Part shown: positions 42,171 through 50,355 of the stretch, piece after piece
How the letters are laid out: each line of letters begins with the position of its first letter
Position numbering within the stretch: position 1 is the stretch's first letter
Source: an uncultured Sphingomonas sp.
Lineage (GTDB): Bacteria > Pseudomonadota > Alphaproteobacteria > Sphingomonadales > Sphingomonadaceae
Direction of reading: 5' to 3'
Assembly: GCF_936927845.1 (NCBI RefSeq)
Contig: NZ_CAKZHV010000066.1
Location: 1 to 64,000 of the forward strand
Length of the DNA stretch: 64,000 bases
Position numbers and translations under genes: made by a program
Notes under the pieces: generated by a model
Told to the model about the DNA's origin: nothing
Seen by the model: the letters and a program-made list of their open reading frames with translations, nothing else
Database searches by the model: none

Positions 42171-42401
42171 ATGAAGGCTCTGTTTTCCATGCTGGCGTTC
42201 GGCCTCCTGTCGATGACCGGCGTTGCGGCGACTGCTGCACCCGCCGCCGCGCAGGAGCGCGTCGTGGTGCGCGAGCGCACGGTGGTGCGTCACACCGGAC
42301 CGCGTTACCGCGGGCGCTGGCACAACCGCCGCGTGTGCGAGAAGCGCTGGCGTCACGGCCGCCGCGTCACCGTCTGCCGCACGGTGCGCTATCGCCGCTG
42401 A
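42171..42401 (+). CDS. Small Arg-rich secreted protein
   Basis: The 76-residue product has a signal peptide (about residues 1-28, ending AAPAAAQ) and a mature part of Arg, Val and His residues (VVVRERTVVRHTGPRYRGRW) with two cysteines, VCEKRW and TVCRTV. An AGGAG ribosome binding site lies 8-9 bp before the ATG. It is probably co-transcribed with the preceding basic secreted protein. The function is unknown. Confidence 0.72.
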   Translation: MKALFSMLAFGLLSMTGVAATAAPAAAQERVVVRERTVVRHTGPRYRGRWHNRRVCEKRWRHGRRVTVCRTVRYRR

Positions 42402-42449
42402 GCCGGTGCTAATGGCTTGATCACACCGCCCGGCTCCGCCATAGGGCGC

Positions 42450-42543
42450 GCGGGAGTCGGGCGGACGTGGTCGTCGCCAACCTGGTCAGGTCCGGAAGGA
42501 AGCAGCCACAACGATTTCGCCGCGGGTCGTTCCGGCTCCCACC
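42450..42543 (+). ncRNA. ffs: Signal recognition particle RNA, 4.5S type
   Basis: The SRP domain IV core GGTCAGGTCCGGAAGGAAGC lies at 42484-42503, the almost invariant Ffh-binding loop. The outer helix is visible: GGGAGTCGG (42452-42460) pairs with CCGGCTCCC (42532-42540) with one G-U. The size, about 94 nt, fits the small bacterial form. It lies upstream of dnaX-ybaB, the usual neighbourhood. Exact ends are approximate. Confidence 0.93.
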
Positions 42544-42544
42544 G

Positions 42545-42747
42545 CGCAGCGTGCGAGTGTGCAGCAAGCTGCACCACGCCCGCAAGCGCGGCCGGCGGTG
42601 CGCCGCACCGTCCGACGACGCGGCTTGGCCGCGGCGCCCCTTCTCCTCAGCGGCAGTGAGGAAACAGCGGGAACCCGGATCAAGTCCGGGATGACGGTTG
42701 GCTAATCGCTTCGACAAACGCCGCTTCGCACCCTACATCATCCCGAC
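42545..42747. other. Intergenic stretch with one REP-type unit
   Basis: Between the SRP RNA and dnaX, nothing is seen in 42545-42660 apart from GC-rich sequence. One copy of a dispersed palindromic repeat follows (listed separately), then about 50 bp that should contain the dnaX translation signals. Confidence 0.5.
42667..42695 (+). repeat. REP-type palindromic repeat unit
   Basis: The 29-base unit contains CCCGGA-TCAAG-TCCGGG (42674-42690) followed by ATGAC. The same unit occurs at 59889-59917 and, inverted, at 59835-59863. Such GTCATCCCGGACTTGATCCG-like elements are dispersed in many alphaproteobacterial genomes between genes. Confidence 0.8.
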
Positions 42748-44388
42748 ATGTCCGACTCCTTCGACCTCGGCTCTCCACCTCAGCCCGCGGCACCGGCCAA
42801 GCCGGAGACGTATCGCGTGCTCGCGCGCAAGTACCGGCCGCAGACCTTCTCCGCGCTGATCGGGCAGGATGCCATGGTGACGACGCTCGCCAACGCGATC
42901 CGGCGCGGGCGGCTGGCGCACGCGTTCCTGCTAACGGGGGTGCGCGGGGTGGGGAAGACCTCCACCGCGCGGCTGATCGCGAAGGCGCTCAACTGCATCG
43001 GCCCGGACGGGCAGGGCGGGCCGACGATCGATCCGTGCGGCGTGTGCGAGCCGTGCCGCGCGATCGCGGAAGGGCGCCACATCGACGTGATCGAGATGGA
43101 CGCCGCGAGCCACACCGGGATCGACGACGTACGCGAGATCATCGAGGCGTCGCGCTACGCCGCGGTATCGGCCAGGTTCAAGATCTACATCGTGGACGAG
43201 GTCCACATGCTGTCGAAGGCGGCGTTTAACGGGTTGCTCAAGACGCTGGAGGAGCCGCCCGCGCACGTGAAGTTCCTGTTCGCAACCACCGAGGTGAACA
43301 AGGTGCCGATTACGGTGCTGTCGCGCTGCCAGCGGTTCGATCTGCGGCGTATTCCGGCGGAGAAACTGGCGGATCACTTCGCGCGCGTGTCCGAGGCGGA
43401 GGGTGTCGAGGCGGAGGCGGAGGCGCTGGCGCTGATCGCGCGTGCGGCGGAAGGGTCGGCGCGTGACGGTTTGTCGATCCTCGACCAGGCGATCGCGCAC
43501 GCCGACCTGGAGGGTGGGGGCGTGCGCGCCGACGCGGTGCGCGAGATGCTGGGACTGTCGGACCGCGGCGCGGTGCGTGACCTGCTCGCGCTGCTGCTTC
43601 AGGGAAACGCGCCCGACGCGCTCGCGGCGCTCAGGCGGCAATATGCGCTGGGCGTCGATCCGCAGACGGTGATGCGTGGGCTGCTGGAAGCGGTGCACGG
43701 CGTCACGCTGATCAAGGTCGGTGCCGCCGAGGACCCGGCGCAGCCTGTCGAGGAGCGGGCGGCCTATCGCGAATGGGCGGGCGGCATGTCGTTCCCGGTG
43801 TTGCACCGGCTGTGGCAGTTGCTGCTCAAGGGGTACGAGGAAGTGAGCGGCGCGTCCTTGCCGATCGAGACGGCGGAGATGGCGCTGCTGCGCGTGATCC
43901 ACGCCGCGAGCCTGCCCGATCCGGGCGAGCTTGCGCGGCGGGGACCGGCGGCTGCTGCACCCGCCGCGGCGTCGTCACCGCCCGCGGCGGTCGCTCCGCC
44001 TGCACCGGCCGATCGTACGCCGCGTGAGTTCGCCGCCGCGCTCGATCTCGTTGAAGGCGCAGGGCAGATCGCGCTCGTCGCGCGGTTGCGCCACGCCGCG
44101 CGACTGGTCCGCTACGCACCGCCCGAGATCGAGTTTAGCAACACGCGCCCCTTGCCCGCCGACATGCTGGTCGAGCTCGCCGCCGCATTGAAGGAGGCGA
44201 CCGGGCGCGTGTGGAAGGTCGCGATGGTCGACGCGCCCGGTGCGCCTTCGGTCCGAGAGGCGGAACTCGACGCGGTACAGGCGCGTCACGACCAGGTCGC
44301 GCAGAGCCCGGCAGTGCTGGCCGCGCTTCAAGCTTTTCCCGGGGCGGAACTCATCGATCCGCCCGCAGCCAAACGGAGTCTCTCGTGA
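42748..44388 (+). CDS. dnaX: DNA polymerase III subunit gamma/tau
   Basis: DnaX is the ATPase of the clamp loader that loads the sliding clamp and ties polymerase cores together. The 546-residue product has YRVLARKYRPQTFSALIGQD, Walker A (GVRGVGKTSTARLIAKALNC, about residues 64-83), a zinc module (CGVCEPCRAIAEG), Walker B (KIYIVDEVHMLS), FNGLLKTLEEPP and FLFATTEVNKVP with SRCQRFDLRR. The C-terminal 160 residues are the tau-specific, Ala/Pro-rich part. No slippery sequence for a gamma form was found by eye. ybaB follows with a GTGA overlap. Confidence 0.96.
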   Translation: MSDSFDLGSPPQPAAPAKPETYRVLARKYRPQTFSALIGQDAMVTTLANAIRRGRLAHAFLLTGVRGVGKTSTARLIAKALNCIGPDGQGGPTIDPCGVCEPCRAIAEGRHIDVIEMDAASHTGIDDVREIIEASRYAAVSARFKIYIVDEVHMLSKAAFNGLLKTLEEPPAHVKFLFATTEVNKVPITVLSRCQRFDLRRIPAEKLADHFARVSEAEGVEAEAEALALIARAAEGSARDGLSILDQAIAHADLEGGGVRADAVREMLGLSDRGAVRDLLALLLQGNAPDALAALRRQYALGVDPQTVMRGLLEAVHGVTLIKVGAAEDPAQPVEERAAYREWAGGMSFPVLHRLWQLLLKGYEEVSGASLPIETAEMALLRVIHAASLPDPGELARRGPAAAAPAAASSPPAAVAPPAPADRTPREFAAALDLVEGAGQIALVARLRHAARLVRYAPPEIEFSNTRPLPADMLVELAAALKEATGRVWKVAMVDAPGAPSVREAELDAVQARHDQVAQSPAVLAALQAFPGAELIDPPAAKRSLS

Positions 44389-44708
44389 AGGATTTGAACG
44401 ACATTCTGGCGATGGCGCAGAACGTCCAGGCCGAATTGCAGAAGGCGCAGGACGGGCTCGACACGATCGAGGTCGATGGCGCGGCGGGCGGCGGGCTCGT
44501 CAAGGTCAAGGCGTCGGCGAAGGGCCGCATCATTGCGGTTTCGATCGACGAATCGCTGTTGCAGCCAAGCGAAAAGCAAATGGTCGAGGATTTGATCGCC
44601 GCCGCGATCAACGACGCGCGCGCGAAGGCGGATGCGGCATCCTCGGCCGAAATGTCGAAGATGACCAGCGGGTTGCAGCTGCCGCCCGGGTTCAAGCTGC
44701 CGTTCTGA
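44385..44708 (+). CDS. ybaB: YbaB/EbfC family nucleoid-associated protein
   Basis: The 107-residue protein is a small dimeric DNA-binding protein with a helix-sheet-helix core: LNDILAMAQNVQAELQKAQD, VKVKASAKGRIIAVSIDESL and EDLIAAAINDARAKAD, ending in the typical LPPGFKLPF. GTG at 44385 overlaps the dnaX stop. The dnaX-ybaB order is conserved in bacteria, where recR often follows; here the chain ends in a strong hairpin instead. Confidence 0.94.
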   Translation: MKDLNDILAMAQNVQAELQKAQDGLDTIEVDGAAGGGLVKVKASAKGRIIAVSIDESLLQPSEKQMVEDLIAAAINDARAKADAASSAEMSKMTSGLQLPPGFKLPF

Positions 44709-44731
44709 TCGGCGCGGAACAAGGATGACGG

Positions 44732-44764
44732 ACGGCGGAGGCGTGTGCGACGCGCCTCCGCCGT
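44732..44764 (+). terminator. Terminator-like hairpin after dnaX-ybaB
   Basis: ACGGCGGAGGCG (44732-44743) and CGCCTCCGCCGT (44753-44764) form a perfect 12-bp stem with a 9-base loop, 23 bases after the ybaB stop. There is no T-tract, but the stem is strong and correctly placed. Confidence 0.65.
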
Positions 44765-44846
44765 TCGCACGTGCAGCGTTCGTCACGCTGACGGAACAAC
44801 TTCGATACGATTCGGTTGTCGCCACCATCAATCAGAGGAGGATGGC

Positions 44847-45080
44847 ATGGCTGAGGATCGTATCACCCAGACCCCGCACACGACCGTGATCGAGCGTCGC
44901 GGATCGAACGCCGGGCTGGTCATCGGGCTCGCGGTGCTGGTGGTGGTCTGCATCGCCGCCTACTTCCTGTTTGCCGGCACCAGCAGCGAAGTGTCGAAGA
45001 ACAACGCGATCAGCTCGGCGGCCAAGAGCGTCGAGTCGACTGCCGACAAGGCTGGCGCGGCGATCGACAAAAACAACTGA
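44847..45080 (+). CDS. Small membrane-anchored hypothetical protein
   Basis: The 77-residue product has a polar N-terminus, one membrane helix (about residues 22-42, GLVIGLAVLVVVCIAAYFLF) and a periplasmic Ser/Ala/Lys-rich tail (SAAKSVESTADKAGAAIDKN) that looks helical. An AGAGGAGG ribosome binding site lies just upstream of ATG 44847. The function is unknown. Confidence 0.7.
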   Translation: MAEDRITQTPHTTVIERRGSNAGLVIGLAVLVVVCIAAYFLFAGTSSEVSKNNAISSAAKSVESTADKAGAAIDKNN

Positions 45081-45137
45081 ACCGGCGGCGCGGTGGCGGG
45101 CAGGTCGCTCGTCACCGCGCGCCGACCAGCCAGCCTG

Positions 45138-45812
45138 TCACTTGAGGCAGGCGTCGAGCCCTTGCCGCCGCACCACGCCGACGCGTGCGGCGATCGCGTT
45201 GCCGTGGCGGCGGACGAAACCGCGCGGATCCACGGCCGCGCGCTTTTTCGGCAGTGGAAAGACCGCCGCCATACGCCCCGCCTCGATCGCGCTGAGGCGA
45301 TCGGCGGGATGGTTGAAGTATCGGATCGCACCCGCCTGAACGCCGTAGGTGCCGATACCGGTCTCGGTGAGGTTGAGATACACTTCCATGATCCGGCGCT
45401 TTCCCCAGATCAGTTCGATCAGCATCGTGAACCACGCCTCCAGCGCCTTGCGGACGTAACCGCCGCCTTGCCACAAAAAGGCGTTCTTCGCGGTCTGCTG
45501 GCTGATCGTCGAGCCGCCGCGGATGCGCCCGCCCTGCGCGTTGCGCGCCGCCGCCCCCGCGATCGCGCGCCAGTCGAAGCCGTGGTGGAGGCAGAAGCGC
45601 GCATCCTCGCCCGCGATCGCCGCGCGCGGCATATCGGGGTCGATGTCGGCGAGCGGAGTCCAATCCTTGGTGATCGAGCGCCCCTGCATCAGGTCGCCGG
45701 CCATCGTCAGCGTGAACGGCGGCGGCACCAGCGCGTAGATGCCGACCCACAGGACCGACAGGACGACGAACCACAAAGTCGCCTTGAACAGGATGCGTGC
45801 CGCCCGGATCAT
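45138..45812 (-). CDS. mtgA: Monofunctional biosynthetic peptidoglycan transglycosylase MtgA
   Basis: MtgA polymerises lipid II into glycan strands. The 224-residue protein has one N-terminal membrane anchor (about residues 9-29) and a GT51 domain with the catalytic Glu in IAGEDARFCLHHGFDW, GGSTISQQTAKNAFLW, ALEAWFTMLIELIWGKRRIM, EVYLNLTETGIGTYGVQAGA and RMAAVFPLPKK. The ATG at 45812 matches the family start (MIRAARILFK); the frame is open further upstream opposite the oxidoreductase. Confidence 0.94.
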   Translation of the reverse strand: MIRAARILFKATLWFVVLSVLWVGIYALVPPPFTLTMAGDLMQGRSITKDWTPLADIDPDMPRAAIAGEDARFCLHHGFDWRAIAGAAARNAQGGRIRGGSTISQQTAKNAFLWQGGGYVRKALEAWFTMLIELIWGKRRIMEVYLNLTETGIGTYGVQAGAIRYFNHPADRLSAIEAGRMAAVFPLPKKRAAVDPRGFVRRHGNAIAARVGVVRRQGLDACLK

Positions 45813-45855
45813 CGTGCGCGCGGGCTTACGCAATCGGCGCGGTCGGGTGAAGGAC

Positions 45856-47079
45856 CTACGTGCGCCGGTCGAGCGCGCGAAGCACTCCCGCGGCGGCGGC
45901 GAGGCCGGTGTCGCGCGCGCCGTGCGCGGTGGAGAAGTCATGCGGCGAACACGCCTCTCCAGCGAAGAACAGCCGATCATCGACGGTGCCGGCGAGGGTT
46001 GCACGCTGATGCGCGTGGCCGACGCGCGCGTGCGAGTAGCTGCCCTCGATCCATGCCTCGTGCCGCCAACGCGTCGCGGTGATCGGCGTCAAGCGCGCGC
46101 GCCACGCGCTGCCGAGCAGCGCGACCAATTCCTCGATCGCGAAGTCAGTGGCGTCGCCGTCCTCGAGTTGATCGGCGCAATCGCCGCCGAAGAAGCTTTC
46201 CACCACCGGCCAACCGAACGGCGACAGACGGTGGCTGGCGGTACAGGCACTGTGTGGGTTGCCGATCAGGTGCGCGTCGTGCGGCCAGTGTGCGCCGGTG
46301 ACCGCCAGGAACGCCTTGTCCGCGATCCCGAGCGGCAGCGCGGCGGCGGCGGCGTGCTTGTCGGATAGCGCGGGGGTGAACGACAGTCGCTCGTCGGCGA
46401 GGATGCTCGTCGGGACCGCAACAATCACCGCGCGCGCGGTGATCGTGCCGGCGGTTGTCGTTACGTGCAGCGCGCGATCATTGTGGTCGACGTGGCTCGC
46501 AGCAACGCCGGTTCGAACCGCGAGCCCGGCGGCGTGATGCGCGACGAGCGTGCCATAGCCCTCGCGCAGCGCCCAATTGTCGTTGGTCGCGGCATCCTCG
46601 TAGGCGAGCCAGTCGTGCAGGGATACGTCCGACAGGTTGGCGCCGTTGACGTAATCCGAGATCGCGTCGAGCATCGGGCGCCAGCGCTCGTCAGGGGCGA
46701 CGAAGGCGGAGAGCGGCTGGTCGGGCCCGCCGGCCGCAGCGCGCGCGCGCGCCTCCCACGCGTCCCATGCGCGGCCGAACGCGGCCTGCTCCTCGGCGGA
46801 ATAGCCGAGGTCGCGGTACTGCTCGCTCCAGTTGGCGGTGTCGGTCGCGATCGTGAAGCCGGCCGCGCGCGCCACGTCGGTCCAGCTGTTGCGCCGTGCC
46901 GAATGGAGCCAGCCGCAGCCGAGGTCGAGCGCGGCGTCGCCGTGATGGATCGTGCGCGCGCGCCCGCCGATCCGGTCGCGCGCCTCGATCAACAGGGTAT
47001 CGACGCCCGCGTCGTGCAGCGCGCGCGCGGCCGCGATCCCCGCCGCGCCCGCGCCGATGACGAGGACCTCGGGGCTCAT
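45856..47079 (-). CDS. FAD-dependent amine oxidase-like flavoprotein
   Basis: The 407-residue protein has the FAD dinucleotide fold VLVIGAGAAGIAAARALHDA with EARDRIGGRARTI (residues 5-45) and the C-terminal FAD-binding FFAGEACSPHDFSTAHGARD, which define the monoamine oxidase/phytoene desaturase superfamily. The substrate is not evident; amine oxidation is a guess from the family. It overlaps the following membrane protein gene (47076), which precedes it in transcription. Confidence 0.88.
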   Translation of the reverse strand: MSPEVLVIGAGAAGIAAARALHDAGVDTLLIEARDRIGGRARTIHHGDAALDLGCGWLHSARRNSWTDVARAAGFTIATDTANWSEQYRDLGYSAEEQAAFGRAWDAWEARARAAAGGPDQPLSAFVAPDERWRPMLDAISDYVNGANLSDVSLHDWLAYEDAATNDNWALREGYGTLVAHHAAGLAVRTGVAASHVDHNDRALHVTTTAGTITARAVIVAVPTSILADERLSFTPALSDKHAAAAALPLGIADKAFLAVTGAHWPHDAHLIGNPHSACTASHRLSPFGWPVVESFFGGDCADQLEDGDATDFAIEELVALLGSAWRARLTPITATRWRHEAWIEGSYSHARVGHAHQRATLAGTVDDRLFFAGEACSPHDFSTAHGARDTGLAAAAGVLRALDRRT

Positions 47080-47855
47080 TGAAACGACGGCACGGGGTGT
47101 GGCTGATCGTCGGCGAACAGCGACACCTGCTTGCGGTCAGCAGCGTCGCGCGCGGCGACGTACTTGGCCGCGGTCATGGTCAGCGCGAGGAAGCCGACCG
47201 CCACCGCGTCGAGCGCCAGCATGATCCACACCAAAGTGGGCGGGCGACCGATCGCGCCGAGCCCCAGCGCGTAGTGGAGCGCCATCAGCGGGATCACGCC
47301 CGCGAGCAGGTAACCGACCGCGCGCCAGAAGCTGCCCGCCATCACCGCGCACGACCGCAGCGGACCGAGGCTCGCATTGCCGAGCGGCCAGGCGACGAAC
47401 CAGGCGGTCAGGTAGATGCCGAGCACCGATTGCGCGATCGCGAGCCCAGCCGTGACGAGCGACGCCGCGCGTCCGTCCAGCCCGAGCAGAGGGCCGAGGG
47501 GCGGTCCAAACAGCATTGCATATTGCACGCCGCCCGCAAGTGCGAACTGTACCGCGAACAATCCCAGCGCGCGCGCGTCGAAGACGAGCGTGCGACGTAG
47601 GTCGCCGCCGAACGCCAGAAAACGCGTGAACCAGTAACCCGGCAGCAGCAGCGCCAGCGTCTTGGCAAACCCAAACGCCATGCGCGTCGGATCGCTCGCG
47701 ACCGCGCGCGCCGCCTCGGGGCTGACGTAGAGGCCCGATTGCACCTCGGCGACGTGCTGCGCGAACTCGACCAGCACCGGTACCAGAAACAAGAGCGGTG
47801 CCGCCCGCGCGAACCGGACGGCGCCGCCGTACATCTGCTTGATCGATGGCCACAT
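47076..47855 (-). CDS. Polytopic hypothetical membrane protein
   Basis: The 259-residue product has several membrane helices (about residues 18-35, 60-80, 95-120, 130-160, 175-195, 200-225) and an N-terminus MWPSIKQMYGGAVRFARAAP. No domain is recognised. Its ATG and the oxidoreductase start show ATGA-type overlap (this gene's stop, that gene's start), indicating co-translation. Confidence 0.72.
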   Translation of the reverse strand: MWPSIKQMYGGAVRFARAAPLLFLVPVLVEFAQHVAEVQSGLYVSPEAARAVASDPTRMAFGFAKTLALLLPGYWFTRFLAFGGDLRRTLVFDARALGLFAVQFALAGGVQYAMLFGPPLGPLLGLDGRAASLVTAGLAIAQSVLGIYLTAWFVAWPLGNASLGPLRSCAVMAGSFWRAVGYLLAGVIPLMALHYALGLGAIGRPPTLVWIMLALDAVAVGFLALTMTAAKYVAARDAADRKQVSLFADDQPHPVPSFQ

Positions 47856-47905
47856 GGTGCGTTCCCCCGTCTAGCGGAGGAGAAGACCGGGTGGCCGGCG
47901 ATCCG

Positions 47906-48808
47906 TCAAGCGGTCAGCAGTCGCTTCTCGCCCGCAAGCCGCATCATCGCGCGTTGCAGCTTCTCGAACGCGCGAACCTCGATCTGACGCACGCGCTCGC
48001 GGCTGACGCCGTAGACCTGGCTGAGCTCCTCCAACGTCTTGGGATCGTCGGTCAGGCGGCGCTCGGTCAGAATGTGCTTCTCGCGATCGTTCAGGTCCTC
48101 CATCGCGTTGACCAGCATGTCGTGACGGACGTCCGCCTCCTGCTGATCGGCGACGACCTTGTCCTGAAGCGGTGCATCGTCCTGCAGCCAGTCCTGCCAC
48201 TGACCCTCGCCGTCCTCGCGCATCGAGACGTTGAGCGAGGTGTCGCCGCCCATCGCCATGCGACGGTTCATGCTGACGACGTCAGCCTCGGTAACGCCCA
48301 GATCGGTCGCGATCTTCTGAACGTTTTCGGGAGATAGGTCGCCGTCCTCGAACGCGTCGAGCCGCGCTTTCATCCGGCGCAGGTTGAAGAACAGCTTCTT
48401 CTGCGCAGCGGTGGTGCCCATCTTTACCAGGCTCCACGAGCGCAGGATATACTCCTGAATCGAGGCCCGAATCCACCACATGGCGTAGGTGGCGAGGCGG
48501 AAGCCGCGGTCGGGCTCGAACTTCTTCACGCCCTGCATCAGGCCGATATTGCCTTCCGAGATCAGCTCGGAGGTCGGCAGACCGTAGCCGCGATACCCCA
48601 TCGCGATCTTCGCGACCAGGCGCAGATGGCTGGTGACGAGTTGCGCCGCGGCGTCAGTATCGCCGTGCTCCTGGAACCGCTTGGCGAGCATGAATTCCTG
48701 CTCGGGCGCGAGGATCGGAAATTTCTTGATCTCGGACAGATAGCGGTTGAGGCTCTGCTCGCCGCCGAGCGCCGGGATCGTCGCCGGGACGTTGCTGCCT
48801 TTTGCCAT
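47906..48808 (-). CDS. rpoH: RNA polymerase sigma factor RpoH (sigma-32)
   Basis: RpoH directs transcription of heat-shock genes. The 300-residue product has a sigma-70 region 1.2-2 (LAPEQEFMLAKRFQEHGDTD, LISEGNIGLMQGVKKFEPDR, FRLATYAMWWIRASIQEYIL), the RpoH box QKKLFFNLRR (about residues 134-143), and region 4 (HILTERRLTDDPKTLEELSQ with GVSRERVRQIE). It ends in the DNA-binding helix. An alphaproteobacterial genome often has two RpoH paralogues; which one this is cannot be told. It is preceded by a GGGAGA ribosome binding site. Confidence 0.95.
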   Translation of the reverse strand: MAKGSNVPATIPALGGEQSLNRYLSEIKKFPILAPEQEFMLAKRFQEHGDTDAAAQLVTSHLRLVAKIAMGYRGYGLPTSELISEGNIGLMQGVKKFEPDRGFRLATYAMWWIRASIQEYILRSWSLVKMGTTAAQKKLFFNLRRMKARLDAFEDGDLSPENVQKIATDLGVTEADVVSMNRRMAMGGDTSLNVSMREDGEGQWQDWLQDDAPLQDKVVADQQEADVRHDMLVNAMEDLNDREKHILTERRLTDDPKTLEELSQVYGVSRERVRQIEVRAFEKLQRAMMRLAGEKRLLTA

Positions 48809-48883
48809 GATCCTTACGTCTCCCTTTCTCGCGGAGAACGCGTCGACGCTGTCCCGTTGCGGTGCAGCACGCGTGGTCCGAAC

Positions 48884-49831
48884 CTATACGTCAAGCCGCC
48901 TGAACAGTTCCTGCATGTCAGCGGGCATCGGGCTGTCAAACGCCATGGTGGCGGTTGAAATCGGGTGAACGAACCCCAGCCGGGTCGCGTGCAGCGCCTG
49001 TCGGCGGAAACTAAGGGCATCCAAAACGCCCTTGTGAACTTGTTTTGTTCTACCATAAACCGGGTCGCCGAGCAAGGAATGGCCGAGCGACGCCATGTGG
49101 ACGCGGACCTGATGCGTGCGGCCGGTCTCCAGCCGGCACTCGATCATCGCCGCGTCGCGCAAGTGGTGCAGCGTGCGATAATGCGTTACCGCGCGCTTGC
49201 CGCCTGCGACGATCGCGACCTTCTTGCGGTTCTGCGGACTGCGCGCGAGCGGGGCGTCGACACTACCTGCGGCGGGCATCGGGCGGCCGCCGACGATCGC
49301 GTGGTAGCGTCGATCAATCGAGTGCGCGGCGAACTGCTTCGCCAGCCCCTCGTGCGCGCGGTCGGTCTTGGCGGCGACCATCAGCCCCGACGTGTCCTTG
49401 TCGATGCGGTGGACGATGCCGGGCCGTGCGACGCCGCCGATCCCCGACAGACTGCCGCCACAATGGTGGAGGAGCGCGTTGACGAGCGTGCCGTCGAGAT
49501 TGCCCGCGGCCGGGTGGACGACGAGGCCGGCGGGTTTGTCGACGACGATCAGATGTTCGTCCTCGTACGCCACTACGAGGGGGATATCCTGCGCCTCGTT
49601 GTGCGCGGGGGCGGGCGCGGGAACCGCGACGTTGAACCGCTCGCCGCCACGCGACTTGCGTGCCGGGTCACGCACGAGCGCATCGCCCTGCGAGACCTGG
49701 CCGGCATTGATCAACACCTTCAGCCGCTCGCGCGACAAGGTCGGCACCGCGTCCGCCAGCGCACGGTCGAGCCGCCAGCCGTCAGCCGCGGGCGCGATCG
49801 TCGCTTCAATGATGGAAACCCCCCGGTCCAT
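48884..49831 (-). CDS. RluA-family pseudouridine synthase (RluD-like)
   Basis: The 315-residue product has an N-terminal S4 RNA-binding domain (DRALADAVPTLSRERLKVLI, about residues 19-70) and the pseudouridine synthase core with DEHLIVVDKPAGLVVHPAAG and the catalytic HRIDKDTSGLMV. The C-terminus has LETGRTHQVRVHMASLGHSL. It probably modifies helix 69 or a nearby position of 23S rRNA, as RluD does. It lies upstream of rpoH on the minus strand and is divergent from the JAMM gene by only 12 bp. Confidence 0.9.
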   Translation of the reverse strand: MDRGVSIIEATIAPAADGWRLDRALADAVPTLSRERLKVLINAGQVSQGDALVRDPARKSRGGERFNVAVPAPAPAHNEAQDIPLVVAYEDEHLIVVDKPAGLVVHPAAGNLDGTLVNALLHHCGGSLSGIGGVARPGIVHRIDKDTSGLMVAAKTDRAHEGLAKQFAAHSIDRRYHAIVGGRPMPAAGSVDAPLARSPQNRKKVAIVAGGKRAVTHYRTLHHLRDAAMIECRLETGRTHQVRVHMASLGHSLLGDPVYGRTKQVHKGVLDALSFRRQALHATRLGFVHPISTATMAFDSPMPADMQELFRRLDV

Positions 49832-49843
49832 GCTGCATCCTAG

Positions 49844-50272
49844 ATGGCGATGAGGGTGGAAATTTCAATTACGGATCGGCAACGAATTCTCGATCACGCC
49901 GCGTTGTCGGCGCATGAGGTATGCGGATTGCTGCTCGGCGAGCCGGGGCGCGTGATGGCGGTGCAGCCATGCGCGAACGTGAGCGTGAACCCCGCGTCGC
50001 GCTTCGAACTCGACCCCGCAGCGTTGATCGCGGCGTGGCGCGGTGCACGCGCCGGCGCACCCAGCGTGATCGGCCATTATCACTCGCATCCGAGCGGCGA
50101 CCCGCGCCCGTCCGCCACCGACGCGGCGGAGGCCGCGGCGGACGGTGCGATCTGGATCATCGTCGGCGATGGCGAGATCAAGGCCTGGCGCGCGGTCCAG
50201 CACGGCGCAGTACAGGGGCGGTTCGATCCGGTCGCGCTCGTCGTCGCCGGGCACCCCGCCGCGGATGGTTGA
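49844..50272 (+). CDS. JAMM/MPN+ metalloprotease-like protein
   Basis: The 142-residue protein is a single JAMM domain with all metal-binding and catalytic residues: Glu25 (AHEVCGLLLG) and HSHPSGDPRPSATD, the HxHx7SxxD pattern at residues 80-93. Bacterial single-domain members (RadC-like/Mov34) cleave isopeptides or small-molecule amides, often on ubiquitin-like or thiocarboxylate proteins, but no such protein is adjacent. The start could also be the second ATG (49850). Confidence 0.88.
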   Translation: MAMRVEISITDRQRILDHAALSAHEVCGLLLGEPGRVMAVQPCANVSVNPASRFELDPAALIAAWRGARAGAPSVIGHYHSHPSGDPRPSATDAAEAAADGAIWIIVGDGEIKAWRAVQHGAVQGRFDPVALVVAGHPAADG

Positions 50273-50355
50273 CGCGGGGCTAACCATGCTTGCGCGGCCA
50301 CCGCGCAGCCGCCACAACGCCCCATCAGTTCTGCGCACCCTTCCGAGGATCATCC

